A stretch of DNA of 64,000 nt from Termitomyces sp. T153 (Eukaryota; Basidiomycota; Agaricomycetes; Agaricales; Lyophyllaceae). Below are positions 44,191-56,345 of this stretch, in pieces; positions within the stretch are counted from its first letter, which is position 1; the number at the start of each line of letters is the position of its first letter. The translations under genes were made by a program, and so were the position numbers. The notes beneath the pieces are model-generated. The model was not told where the DNA came from and did no database searches. It was given only the letters and a program-made list of their open reading frames with translations. The stretch lies in contig JACKQL020000035.1 of the NCBI GenBank assembly GCA_018296165.2, positions 372,001-436,000 on the forward strand. Direction: 5' to 3'.

Positions 44191-47100
44191 TTGCTCCCTG
44201 GCTTTAGAGGCTTTGCTGCATTGGCAGGAGGCTTGGTGCCAGGGGATGTAGCACCCCCAACAATGAGAAGAGTGGCCCCAGCTCAAAGGGACACAAGGCC
44301 TGCAAGTGGGGGACTGCCAATGGTACCAGGAGATGTAGCTCTGCTGAGCTATGCAGTAGCAATGCAGCAGTTGCCAGTGAGGGGATGTGGTTTGCCCCCT
44401 AAATGAGGCAGAGCAGGCAGAGGATGTGGGGGACTGTCAGCCCCTCCTCAAGGAGCAGGAAGAGGATGTGGGGGACCACTGTCCCCCCCTCAGTTCAACT
44501 TTGGATATCCTGTGGCCACACAACCAGTGTGGTCTCAGGAGTTCCAGCAGTTTGTAATGCTACAGTTTGCTGTGGCCCTACTCCCACTGGCTGGTCCCAG
44601 CCATACAATGGGCATGGCAGGTCAACAATGACCTGCCACTATATCATCACAGGTAGGGATCTTGGTTGCTGCAGCATCAACATCTGAGGCAATGGAGGTG
44701 GATGATGATGGTCCAGAGTCAATCACAGCTCTAATGCAGTTGCTGGCACCTCCTTGGTGGTTGTATCTGCCATTGCCTACTGGAATGCATCTGTCAGATG
44801 TGCCCTTGTCATTGTCAAGTGCATTGGGGCAACCTGCAGCTGCCTCAACTAGCAAAGAAAAGGGCAAGGTGACTTCAATATTGCCACCTGCACTGGCACA
44901 GGGGAGTAGCACTCCCTCATTGACCACCTAGAAGACAGTTGAGCAATGCTTCTCTGCAAAGGAGAAGGGCAAGGGCAAAGTGAAAGAGCCTGAACCTTTG
45001 ACTGCCATAGATGAGCAGCTTGCTCACCTACTCCAGCAGCTTCACAAAGCTGGAGTTCCAGAGGATATTGGTGCTGACATCCTCAATAATTCTGTAGTGC
45101 AATTAGCACTATCTCAAGTTCTGAATGAACTTGATGTTGTGCAAAATCAGAGGGATGAGGCCTGCATGGACCTCTTCTGTTTGGCACTGAGAAAGGGGAA
45201 GCAGATAGCAACCCCTTCTAACCCTCCAGAGGCAAAGAAGGCTTGTACTAAGCCTTCTGTGTTTGTCAAGGGATCCTTGACCCAGAGGGCACCACTTGTG
45301 CCCTACAATGATATAGTGCCTGCTGGTGATAACCAGAGAATGGACAAGCACCTGGATTTCAAGGCAGCTTTGTCTTCTGCTGGGCCATCTAAGCCAGTGG
45401 CAGCTAAAGTAAAGCTGCCAAAACCAGTGGCAACAAAGGAGGGAATGTCAAAGCCCTTCACAAAGAAAGCTGGCACTGGGCAGTCCTCTGCAATGGTGAC
45501 AGAGGCAGATGACTCTATGGTCATCACCACTCCAATTGCCTTTCCAGCCAATGTTCCTCCAGGATCAGAAGCTGGTATGATCAAGGTCCTTGGATCAAGT
45601 ACCTATGTGATGACCTGGTGTGCTCCCTCAGGAGTTTTGACCACCAGTGCAGAGGGATCTGCATGATGAGGAATTCTTCATCACCCAACAAGCAGCTGCC
45701 CAAGCAACAACAGGGGCCCCAGTAGCATCCGACTTTGGTAGCAATGATGATGACAACATCCCTACATCTAATCAACATATCTTGGACAGTGACTCCAATG
45801 ACAACACTACTGAGTGTTGTTGCAAGGAGCAGCACAATGCTAATGCCAGATGGCTGTTAGCCATTGATGCTGAGAAGCCTAAGCTGGACCTCAAGCATCT
45901 GAATGATACAGTGCCTGGCCACCTACCAGATGGCTGGGATACCATGTTGGTTTGTGGGTGCTTTGAGCCCCAGAATGACTTCAGGGGTATGCTACACCCC
46001 AACTTCTATTAGTTGTCAATGACCAATGCAGTTTTTGTTGGTGATGAAGCACTCTTTGCCTGCTCAATGGAGATGGCTGGGATATCTCACATATCTCCAT
46101 GTTACAAATTACTGTATTGATGGGCTCCTCATGGGATGCCCATGAATCCAGAGCAGATTCACCTAATCCTGAAACTCATTTGGGTCAGTAGATCCAAGGT
46201 CACAATGAGGGAGCAAATTCATGCCACTCTCCTCCTTCAGGAGTTCCATTGGATCTGCTTCTATACAGCTCCACAACTGAGGGACTGCACAATGAGGTGG
46301 GCTATGGAGCTAACCCCAGCAGAGTTGGAAACATCTCTGCCCAGAGGGGACCACCATTGGGTACCAGTCCCTTTACCCTCATGTTCCTCAGCCATGCTAG
46401 GCTGCACAGATAAGAATATGTGGGGAGTGGGACTTGATCAAGTCCCAATCAACTGTCACTTTGACATCAAGGCATGGGCACAGTACATCCTACACCATAG
46501 CCACCCAGGTTCACAGAACCTGTATTCAGGTGTGGCCATTGATGCTGCCTTGCATGTTGACTGATGCTTGGTCTTTGGTTACATTTTGGGTCAGGCACTG
46601 GCCCCAACTGTTCTGCATGCACAAATGGCCTATATGAGGCTGTTTGCAATGGTGGTGGCTCAGCCATGTCTCTATCAAGAGGTGGTAGACACTTACTGAT
46701 CCAGTGTAGGAGAGTTTAATGCAATTACCTCCTACACTTTCACTCTATATAGGCTGCAAGTGCTGCTTACCCAAATTAACAATTTGAGTGAGACAGAGGT
46801 GATACATCACCTCCTGGCCAACTGCATGCCTCCCTCCTGGGTGAATCATGTATATACCTATGGTATATGCTTCCTCAATCACCATTGGTCTTGGAGTGCC
46901 CTGCATGTGGACTTGTTCATGTGGGTCATCAATCAACACCATTGTCAATTCCAAACCATCAGGGTACCCCCTCCATTACTAGGGTACAATGGGTGGTATA
47001 TCCCCACCACTGACAACCAGGAGCACTTTTGCATGCTCCTCCAAATTCATGAGAGTAGAGGCCATGCTCTCCTTGATGCAGCTGAATGGCTGCACTTTGG

Positions 47101-47552
47101 TGAGGATGGCATTTTCACTCACCTGTCACACTGACCTGCAGAGGTCATGAGGGCCTCACAAGCTGCTGCCAAGGAGCTGTCATCCATGGCTCCTCCCACA
47201 AGTGCAGCCCCAACTGAGGAGCGGCCTTTATTGTCAGTGGTTGTGGCCACTTCCACACCCCCCCCCATTGTGCTCTGGTGCATCCTCTGAGGATGCACCT
47301 ACAGAGGAGTCCATAAGATTGGACTATGCCAATGATTTCAAGTTGACCATGCCAGTCCAACCAGTGATGACTCCACAAGTCATCCCCAGCCCTATAGAAG
47401 CAGCAGTAGTGACTAACATTGCTACTCCTACTGCTCCTGAAGCTGGAACTAGTGGCTCCAGTGATATGGCTAACACTGTATTGGAGTGCTTGGTGGACAT
47501 TGTGAGTAATGAGGAAGTAGAGGCCTCAAAGATGGATGAACAAGTGGGGTGA
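44191..47552 (+). pseudogene. Decayed ~3.3-kb ORF of unknown family
   Basis: A long plus-strand coding sequence recognisable through its decay. Frame 44,662-45,666 is interrupted by one TAG (44,929). A frame change near 45,650 leads to a second frame that stays legible to 47,134 despite TAG at 46,010 and TGAs near 46,117, 46,562 and 46,697. A C-run at about 47,260 shifts to a last frame ending at 47,552. Legible segments include EQLAHLLQQLHKAGVPEDIG, VINCHFDIKAWAQYIL-like sequence, GQALAPTVLHAQMAYMRLFA and MPPSWVNHVYTYGICFLNHH. The N-terminal third is Ala/Lys/Pro-rich, the rest Trp/His-rich. I recognise no named domain. All readable stops are TGA or TAG, as expected from C-to-T decay. Confidence 0.6.
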
Positions 47553-48950
47553 GCTACTATCATAGTTCACCACAAATTGGTAATTGTACATGGGCTTGAG
47601 CAGCCCATATTATGCACTCAGCACAGTTGGACATCATGCTGAAGTATACTCATCCACATAGAATCAGTTGATTCTACTACTGATATACATAGGAATTCAC
47701 ATGCAAATTCTGGTGCACACCTTTGGGTGGGATGCCATATCCCACCCTTTTGTCTTTGACTTTAGTGGTGTAGAAGTGAGTCCATTGATGGACTCAAAAG
47801 GGGGGTATGTAACAGAGTATCCATTACACACTTTACATATGTCCCTAGTATATATTATTTATTTAATTATAATGATAGTGTCACATGATGCTATCCCTAA
47901 AAGTACTATACTCTTACTTACATAAGGCAGCACCTTACTTCATACTTTGTAGACAGAACTATTGACTGTTTTTGACTTACATTGGGTGAACTGTAAGCTG
48001 CACAACCCATAATGGAAACATTACACTATCCCAATTAGTTACTTTGCATAAATCACATGCTCAGACATTACTCAGTATAGATCAATTGTTAGCCATGCTT
48101 CCATACATACTGCTGACAGATGAAGTAGTTATGTTAGTCATCATTTCTAGCAATGTACTATATAGGATGGTCTGCAGGATAGAATATCCTCAGACCAAAC
48201 AATAGCAGTGTTTACCAGGTCTATCCATTGATCTGACTGTAAGATCTTTCAGTATCATCTCCAGGCTCAGTTTGCTGTGCTTGCTCTCTGCCCAACTTCT
48301 GGTTGCCCCCATGCCCCCTGCACTCTTGCTCATCATCTGTGCCTTGCTTGCTCTTGCCAGGTTTATCCACAGAGTGATCATCCCCTCACAATATCTGGAC
48401 AGTGCTGACTGAGAAAAAACAAGTGCACCATCAAGTTTAGAACCAAACTAATTTCAGATGTCACTCTGAGACAGAGTAGGATGTTCATTTATGTATATGA
48501 AGACAGTCAACCAGTCATGCAGTGTGCAATTGTCATGATGATTCTTTTGGGATGGCTTGGCAGAGGTTCTAGGAGCATGTTTGTTTGATCTTGAGGTTTA
48601 TGGACATAGGGCTGAGGCTTTCCACGAAATTTATGGCGTGGAGGAGATTTGGGCATTCTAGATGGCCTGAGTGTCAATTTCGAACACCTAGTTCAGTTGT
48701 TTTCTCATTTTCATTCCGAATTGTGGCTGAACTATGATCAGGACTCATTTAAATGTATGATTTCCTTGATGCAACCCTGACCACCCCTGAAAACATCTCT
48801 GTCATAATGCACATTTCAGCTCATGAGGCTATGCATAAAAGAGCCTTGTACAGTGGGGACCAACATCGTTCCAGCCCAAAACCGATGCACTCTTAGATTT
48901 ATGCACCATGACACCATGCATTATGAGAGAGTGTACTGTACTGTTTCTTT
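47553..48950. other. CpG-poor spacer, no gene
   Basis: A/T-rich sequence with only short ORFs. CG dinucleotides reappear gradually from about 48,620. I see no LTR ends, repeats or coding motifs; the right border of the transposon-rich tract lies somewhere near 48,600-48,950. Confidence 0.5.
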
Positions 48951-49335
48951 TTGATCTCACCGTTTGGAGCTGTTCCCCGAGCTCGCGCTGTCTTGTCGGT
49001 AATGATAATAGAGGGCGATAGTCGAAGTGAGGCATCCTGAAAAATATTATTCTTCTTTACGATATTTTTACGACGTTGACGGAATAACGATTATGAACTT
49101 CAACTCTGCTTAAGGGTCAGCACAAGATCTCCATATGTACAAGGATCTGATAAGGTACAGCGATTGACAAAGGTATGGTTACATTGACAAGGTGTGGTGA
49201 GTATAGTAAGTAGTATAGTGTGTTTTGAAAAAAAAAGTAAGTACGGGGCAACCCACAGTATAATTACAACTCCAATAAAATCGGCGCCTGATCATCGGAC
49301 TCGACAAATAAATCTCCACATCCCTAAGAGATTGA
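48951..49335. other. Intergenic, 3' flank of the five-exon gene
   Basis: Normal CpG content and no gene visible. It holds the 3' flank of the minus-strand gene that ends at 49,336, with an A-rich tract at about 49,226-49,238. Confidence 0.4.
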
Positions 49336-50115
49336 TTAAAACCGCGTTTCAGCCGCCCGCAGCGCAGCACCCAACCCAGCGCGTACTATTCTGATAATCT
49401 CCGGCTGATAATATGAACGAAACGATGAAAATGATTTATCAGAACGCACGATGGATGTTGAGACTTACGAGGAGGAAAAGCCGGCGTATGAGGCGGCGAA
49501 GGCGCTCTTCTGGGTCTTGGATGAGATCTTGGGCCAAAAGAGGAGGAGGAGGAGGGAGACCGGATGCAGTAGGTGTTGCGACGACAGGAACGGGAGGTGG
49601 CACCTATGTTGATGTCATTAGTGGTTCGTGTGCGTCTTATAAGATACATACAGCCACTGGATTGTTCGTGGGGGGTAGTGCGGAAGGGGCAGCTGTGGTG
49701 GACGGCGTCTACTATCAAAGTCAAACAAAGCACATGAAATCTTCCAAAGGGGTGGGAGAGACGTACACCCGTTCGACGATTCACAGATTGTTGGAGAGAT
49801 CTGTAGAATTCTTTAAACGATTTTTCCTGAAATAGAGTATTGTGAGAAGAGGTCCCGACGTAGAAATAAAAACGGGGGAGAGGAGGAAAAGAAAAGATAA
49901 AGACGAACCTGACGGGGGATGTAGCCCCGGTGTACGGGAAGGATACGATGGTAAGGATGGAAGCGTTGCCCCGTACGAGCCTGATAGGGCGGCAAACAAG
50001 ACGAGTCGTCCCGATGGTCCAGTGAAGTCGCCGTCTCGTATGGTGGAAGCACAAAGGCACTGCTGGGGCCGGGATACGGTGGAGGCGGGTAGGACGCGGT
50101 GGAGGGTATAGTCAT
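49336..50115 (-). CDS. Five-exon proline-rich protein, 175 aa
   Basis: Exons (minus strand): 50,115-49,909, 49,826-49,767, 49,708-49,652, 49,603-49,469 and 49,404-49,336. The introns of 82, 58, 48 and 64 bp are all phase 0, with GTTCGT, GTACGT, GTATGT and GTAAGT donors and CAG/TAG acceptors. The start ATG has a good context (TTCCACCATGA). The N-terminus MTIPSTASYPPPPYPGPSSA is proline-rich. A charged segment EKSFKEFYRSLQQSVNRRTG follows, then a Pro/Ala/Val stretch ending GLPPPPPLLAQDL. A helical basic tail EERLRRLIRRLFLL leads into EIIRIVRAGLGAALRAAETR. Splicing removes every stop and gives a compositionally coherent protein. I recognise no named family; the amphipathic C-terminal helix could bind membranes (inference). 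Confidence 0.7.
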
Positions 50116-52272
50116 GGTGGAAGATATGGTGGTGAGGAAGGAACGTTGCAGAGCCCTATTATCCAGTTTTGTTTTCAAGACCCCGCGTGCTTCTCAGAAG
50201 AAGAGTTTCTTATAATTTTCTTTATAATTTTGAACGTCAACTTCTCCATCTTTTAGATCAACCCCGCTTCTTCTCGCCGAAATAGCCCTCAATCGGCAGG
50301 CTCTCTTAGGATATTGGCGCCATCTCTCTCATACTTCTCATGAGAGAACAGACGCTGCGGGGGGGAAATGAGCTCTCCATCTAGCCCGATTGGTTTGCGG
50401 TCGCGTAACTTCAAAGGTCTCAAGCGGAAGCATATTCGTTGGAAGGGTAGGTCAAATCAATTTTTCGTCATCGAAAAGGAACGGTTACTTGTGTATTTGT
50501 GTATGTGAAGTCTAGGGGAAACGTATGAACATACCGGCTGTGAAATACGTTAACTTGACAACAATACGGCACCATTTCCCAGGCTCAGCCATGACTTTTC
50601 TTGCTTTAGCAACAACCCCGCCAAATACACCCGACTTGCACTGCGAAAGCGCCGAAATACGCCTGTTGCCCTCTATACGTAACAGGATCGTAGCCAGAAC
50701 TTGGGATGAATAGGTCGGCGGTGTCGTCGGAAACGAGGAATCAATGCACATGTCCTTTGGCTACCAGCGGCTGATGAAGACTTTGGCTCCGTTGAATGAC
50801 AACCCCGGACAGTCGAGCACTCTGAGTCAAGCATTGCGAATCGGGACCTGTGTTGCCATGATTTGCTATGGGAAAAGTCTGGTCTTTGCTCTTGAGTGCC
50901 GCCATGACTGTGTCTTTGCTCTCGCACTTTGTTTTGGAACAAAGTGCCGTAAAAACGTTCTGTATAAGGTCCGATCCTTAAACAGGAATGTCTTTGTGGT
51001 CCGTAGTGACCATTGCCATGGCTGTTGTTCTCTTGACATTTCGAGTTGAACTTGTTCAAAGACTCTTCTTACCTGGCACACGTCAAATGCACTTCATGTA
51101 GAACCTCCATGCTTGTTGTGGTTTTGCTCGATCCTATCCCTCTTCTACTTGCATCCATCGAGCGACCAAAAGGTCGGCCCCCGGCGTCGTCGCCAGCACA
51201 GCCAAACGATCACAAGGACATGTCACGATCACGTGATCATACCATCCGATTTGCCCAAAGGTGAGTCACGCAATTTCTCGTCCGTCCTTGTCTACCACAA
51301 TGATGAACGCTTCGAAACCATGGCATCTGTACAATAGCCCAGTCAACATGGAAAGATCATGAATCAACAAAAATGGGTCAACACACCTCAATAAGTTCAA
51401 GATTTGATTAGCAGCATTCAACCGTCCGACCAAGCCGTTCAAGAACAAGACTTCCAAGATGACCCAGCTCAATGAATGACAGAACAACTTAAAGATCTAT
51501 ATTATGATGTCAATGTCAGGTACTGTCGAAGACAAGCTTGCATTATGAGCGCACCACACCGGTCGGTTCCTTTGGGCGCCACACCTCTCGATTCCTGCCC
51601 GACGGGCATTCTTGGAGATGATAGAAACGATATTTAAGCTCTGCGTGTCTCCTTCTGATTGAAGAATCTTGTCTGCAACAAAGTCTGCCTCCAGATTTTT
51701 TTACATCCAGTAAAAGGGGGAAGCGCCACAAGCCTAGTCTCAAGATGTCCCAGTCTTCAGTGTCATTTGAGCCATGGCGATCTCGTTGGCGCCTTGCATG
51801 TACATGGACATCGTGTTTTTTTATGCATCCGAGTCCCCTTTGGACTGTGGAGTCGCCTGTGCGCAAGCTGGAACAGTGAAAGGCTATGGTTCGTCAAAAC
51901 AAGCATCTGAAACAGTAAACTGGTACGTCTCATCTCCTATTAACCTGTCAGCTTGAATCGGTTTGAAACTGCCATACTTGACTCCAAAATTCGCTCGAAA
52001 ACACGATAGTTCACGGAAGTGAATGACCCGGCTTCGCACTCGCGTTTGGTGGATATCGTTTTGTCTGCAGCCATTCGGCGTGTGGAGCCATGCTGTCCCT
52101 CTGTCGATGCAGGGCATTGCCAACCCTCCCCCCTTTTCCAAACGAACGTTCCGTTCTCTCCACCAGAGCAGCAGGTAACGGTGGTTGATTGTGTGTTGGG
52201 CAGGTGGAGTAGAATGTTCTCCGTCGTTGACGTCCAGTATCGAAAACGCAGCCGAATACATTCTAACTCATA
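50116..52272. other. Normal-CpG region, no resolved gene
   Basis: Frames of 60-128 codons occur on both strands (for example 50,744-51,049 plus and 51,059-50,673 minus, overlapping). None shows a recognisable motif or a splice pattern that I can defend. Upstream sequence of the five-exon gene (50,116-50,400) includes a G-run at about 50,359. Some spliced exons may be hidden here. Confidence 0.4.
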
Positions 52273-52516
52273 TTCTCTGAAGTTACCTCGTATGAGGGAC
52301 AACCAGAGGATATCCGAGTGTCAACCCTATCGTCCAAACCCCCCCATATTGCAGCGAAGCCTATTGGTGGCGGACATTTCGAGTCGTGTATCGACCTTCT
52401 CTGAAGTTACCTCGTATGAGGGACAACCGGAGGATATCCGAGTGTCAACCCTATCGTCAAAAGCCCCTCATATTGCAGCGAAGCCTATTGGTGACGGACA
52501 TTTCGAGTCTTGTATC
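52273..52516 (+). repeat. 124-bp tandem duplication
   Basis: Two copies, 52,273-52,396 and 52,397 to about 52,516, both starting TTCTCTGAAGTTACCTCGTA and differing at only a handful of positions. In one frame each copy reads SEVTSYEGQPEDIRVSTLSS followed by PHIAAKPIG. The period is not a multiple of three, so the frame changes between copies. Confidence 0.88.
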
Positions 52517-55500
52517 AAGCATGGAATCGAATGGTAGAGGTGTGTGTAGCTCTTGCGGAGAAGAAACGAGAGCTTATGATTCGTATAGCAGCGCAGCTGG
52601 TCAGAGTTGGCAAGAGTTGTTTTGTTGGCAATCGAAAGGGAGGAGGTGGGAACGAGGTGGGAACTTGGTCACGACGATGACAAAGGACCACTACCCACAG
52701 TATCAGCAGTGAGCACGTTTATGCAGCTGTGATTTCTACAAACAATAACTATCAGCGAATGGTGTGTATGCTCTAAATTTTCTTCTAGTTTGATTCTGAA
52801 CGTTCTTTTTTCAACAGGAAACCCCAAGCTACCCACTTGGATCGTTTCATGAGCCGACATTTTTAATTTGTCAGTATCTCTTCGAGACAATTTGAAACAA
52901 CTGGGGTTATTCTCTTTTTTTTGGTGATTCTATTGACCACTAGGCATATCTACAAGGTTGGCTCCTAGTAAACAGAAGGGGGTTTGAGGGAAATAAATTC
53001 GGACATGTTTGTTTTCCTATTGCCAGCCCACCCTAAGGAAATGCTGTTACGCACTATACTCTCAGGCTGTAATACATAGAGTTGGACAAAGAAAAATTCT
53101 CATCAGTGCAGAAGAAGTTATCTAGTGACATGGTCCTGTAAATTTTATTGTAAGCCTGCTGCAGCTTACAACAGTTCAACGTGAACGTTCAACTTCGACA
53201 CCACTGTTCGTGGAGCTGTATATCATTAGAATTCTCACGCTCACGGTCGATTGCGAGGTTAGGCAGGGAATTACAGTCTTTTCGAAATCGATGACAGTAC
53301 GGCTGATCTTGCCTAGGACTCCGCCTAGCCGAACCCTGCCGAACCTTCCCAGAGGCATAGGTGGCGTTTGGAACAGATCAATGGTGGACAAATATCAATC
53401 TCGCCCTGCCTATCGATTTTTGAAATGACTGTAATCAACACTGGCACTCGGGAGAAATTTTGTGAAACTTCGACAAGGATCCGTCTTTCTTCAAGCCCTC
53501 TAACGAAGCCCTCCAATGTTTATAAAGGAAGAATTCGTCCTCGATTTTAATTCTGAGAACATGTAGTAGCGCCTTGCTTATCCAGAATCCCGGTGAAGAT
53601 ATCCGTTTATCGAGCGGTGATCGCATGATGGGTCCGTCCGGTGTATACCATAGAGGGGAGTTTCTCGATGACTGATGTGTAGGTGGATCAGGAAGCAGGC
53701 AGCATTTCACGACTACCAGAAAGCAAACATAGAACAATCGAGCCCATAAGACTCTGAGGGTGCTAATGTCCTCCTATGCGCACTAGCTGTGGAAATTCGC
53801 ATAATTGATATGCACGGCGTCGACGAATCAGGGGATATCAACACAAGATGACCTAACCTCCTAGCAGAGCCTGGACTCACCCGGAGTACGTAAGTTCAGC
53901 AGGTCAAGGCGGATAAATTGAATGCGGCAGACAATCACCCATTTTACTGCGATGGGTTGACCCAGAGAGGGTGAAACTACAAAAAGAGAAAGAATTGAGA
54001 TAGAATCAAGCAAAGAATACTTTAAGACCTTACATATTCACATGTCTGTTTCGCTCGAAAGGTCAATGAATGAGAGTATATCCAAGAGACTATAAGACCT
54101 GGGGCTGAGGAGGGTGACAAACAGTGATTTCAAATTGTCGGGGTTACGGTTATTTTTTGCTTCAAACTTTGTTGTGTTCAGTCTGCCATAAGCCCCTTTT
54201 CTCTGTCACTCGAGACCAGCAATATCAACGAGCTCCCTTAGGCTGTTCATTACTCACCTGGCCTTATGTTTACTGAAATTATTGGATCAAGAAGAACGAT
54301 GATTCTCAATAGGTTCGTTGATTCTGGATATTCCACACTGGCCTATAAGGGTGTGCTTGCATAGCCAGGTTGCGATGCACCCCCAATCCATCGGATAACA
54401 GGGGGAAAACTTTTTTACAATTTGATTGTTCGACGTATGCGCATTTCCCATTGCCGTGAGTACATAGTTTCTAGTCCTCAAGGAGTGGTCTCGAACAACC
54501 TGGCTAACATTGGTTGCAGATATTGCGAACATCAGTATACTCAGTCTAATCACCCGCGCTTTACTTCAGTCAACACGTCAAACACTTTGCGGCACTCACC
54601 AATCGGGCTTGATACCGAACAGACTTGATCAAATCACGCAAAATGACAGTATTCGGGACGAAGCTGAAGGTGAATGAGACTTCAAATTTATAGTTTCCAG
54701 ACCTCAACGTTGTTTGCTAGGGCTCAAGAGAGACTCAGTACAATTGAAGCGTTCTCAAGCAGAGATTTCCTGCAGGAAGATTGCTTGGAGGTTGACACTT
54801 TTTTTCCCGCTCTGGATGTCGTAAAGTCGCAAGGCGGAGGTTGGCGATCGGGGCGGGGGGCGGCAGAGAGTGGAAGCAGAAAGAGTGAGCTTACTTTGCC
54901 GATATAGGAGGCTGACTAGAATGATTCTCTTCGCTGTCTTTGGGCAGTCGCTTTCCGGGCTTGCAAATCTTAAAATCCAATCTGACGATGGAATGATGTC
55001 TTGCGATTTGGTTCGTAATTTCTGTTCAGCTCGCAGATCGTTATACTAATCTGTCTTGTACCCACAGACTGAAAAATTGCACAAACTATGATCGTTGAAA
55101 TCAAAGTGGGGCGAGAACAACGAGGAGTCACTCAACGAATATCGGCCCCGCGGTTAGTCACGTGAATGTGACGACGGGGAGATAGTATTGGTAGGGCTCC
55201 AGGAAGAGCGTGGACGTCAGAGCGGCCAGATTACCTTGATGAATCAGGCCACTTTTCATGAAAGGTGGTCTCGAGGTCGTCGGAGATGAGGAAAATGAAC
55301 GAAACAAGGTATGATCCAAGCCACGAGCCATGGTGTTGTACGTGAGATAAGCCTTCCTTTTCTTTAGAAAAAATACAACGCAACAAACGAAGAAAAGCAT
55401 AAACTGTGTGCTCAAAGCCAGGAGTTCGAGTCATTTGGATAGACTTCTTCGATTCGGAATTGCTTGAATCAACGAACTTGTATGTCGTGAAACGAGCCTC

Positions 55501-56345
55501 AAGAATGCCTGCTCGCCGTTAACCCTCGACAGCGATAGACAACGTCGCTTTGAGGGCAATGAAGGAGCATATTTCCGTGAGCTGGGGCGGCAGCTTACCG
55601 GCCCACTTAATCGTGGGCAAAGGGAAAGACATAGTACCATCAAAATGTGCACTTGCCTGGGAAATTAATCCTTCTCCATCACAATGTTGTATCCAGGCTG
55701 GATTTTTCACAGAGCCTTGCCATCTTCGAGGATGAGGACGAGAGATTGAAGAAATGCTCCCGCACCTGGTATCCAAACGCCTACGATCAGCCCACCTCAA
55801 ACGTACAGACCCAAATCGGTTAATCTTTGGATAGCCCTCACTCTGTGTTTTGAGAGCTGAACGGGAAGCGCGATAGCCCTGGGACGTGAAGGAGACACAG
55901 AGTTCTGGTCATTATGTATGGATTAAGGGTTCAAACGTTCATCCGGATGGGAATTCTTATTGAAGCGGGTTCAATCGCGATCGAGACAGGGCTGGGGCGA
56001 TGTTTGCACAAATTGTGTGACCTGTCTTCTACAAAAGGCGCCGGACCTCAAAAGTTTCAAAAGCGCTGAAGTTTTATCGGCATTGATCATCACTTCCTAT
56101 TCTCCATTCATTCTCATGGACGTTAATGCCTCCTCTACACTGCAATTGTTAAGCAAAACCGTACCAGCAACACCACTTCTCCCCACTCCAGGCCCCTTTA
56201 CTGGATGACATCTACAAATGTCGTTGTTGATGGAAACGGACTTTCAACATTTCAACGCCAAGCTAGTTTGCGACCACATCCCGCTTGACACATGTTGTCA
56301 ATCAGGTGTTCCCATGGTGCGACCGATCTGCCCATCTTAGTCGTA
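52517..56345. other. Normal-CpG region, no resolved gene
   Basis: Short frames only. The most gene-like are on the minus strand: 55,800-55,519 (ends SFPLPTIKWAGKLPPQLTEI and IALKATLSIAVEG) and 55,434-55,231 (MTRTPGFEHTVYAFLRLLRC with a hydrophobic stretch LGSYLVSFIFLI). They could be exons of one minus-strand gene, but I could not build a convincing splice model. Elsewhere I see nothing beyond unique-looking intergenic DNA. Confidence 0.35.

Noticed and set aside
49413..49835. Plus-strand 140-codon ORF with an Arg-rich stretch
   Set aside because: It is the antisense shadow of the spliced proline-rich gene on the minus strand, whose splice sites and phases are coherent.
52019..52537. 172-codon ORF as a gene
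   Set aside because: It runs through the 124-bp tandem duplication in two different frames, so at least half of it cannot be the original coding frame.
55400..55440. Possible tRNA B-box (GAGTTCGAGTC)
   Set aside because: No A-box at the right distance and no cloverleaf could be drawn. No tRNA or rRNA gene is supported anywhere in the window.
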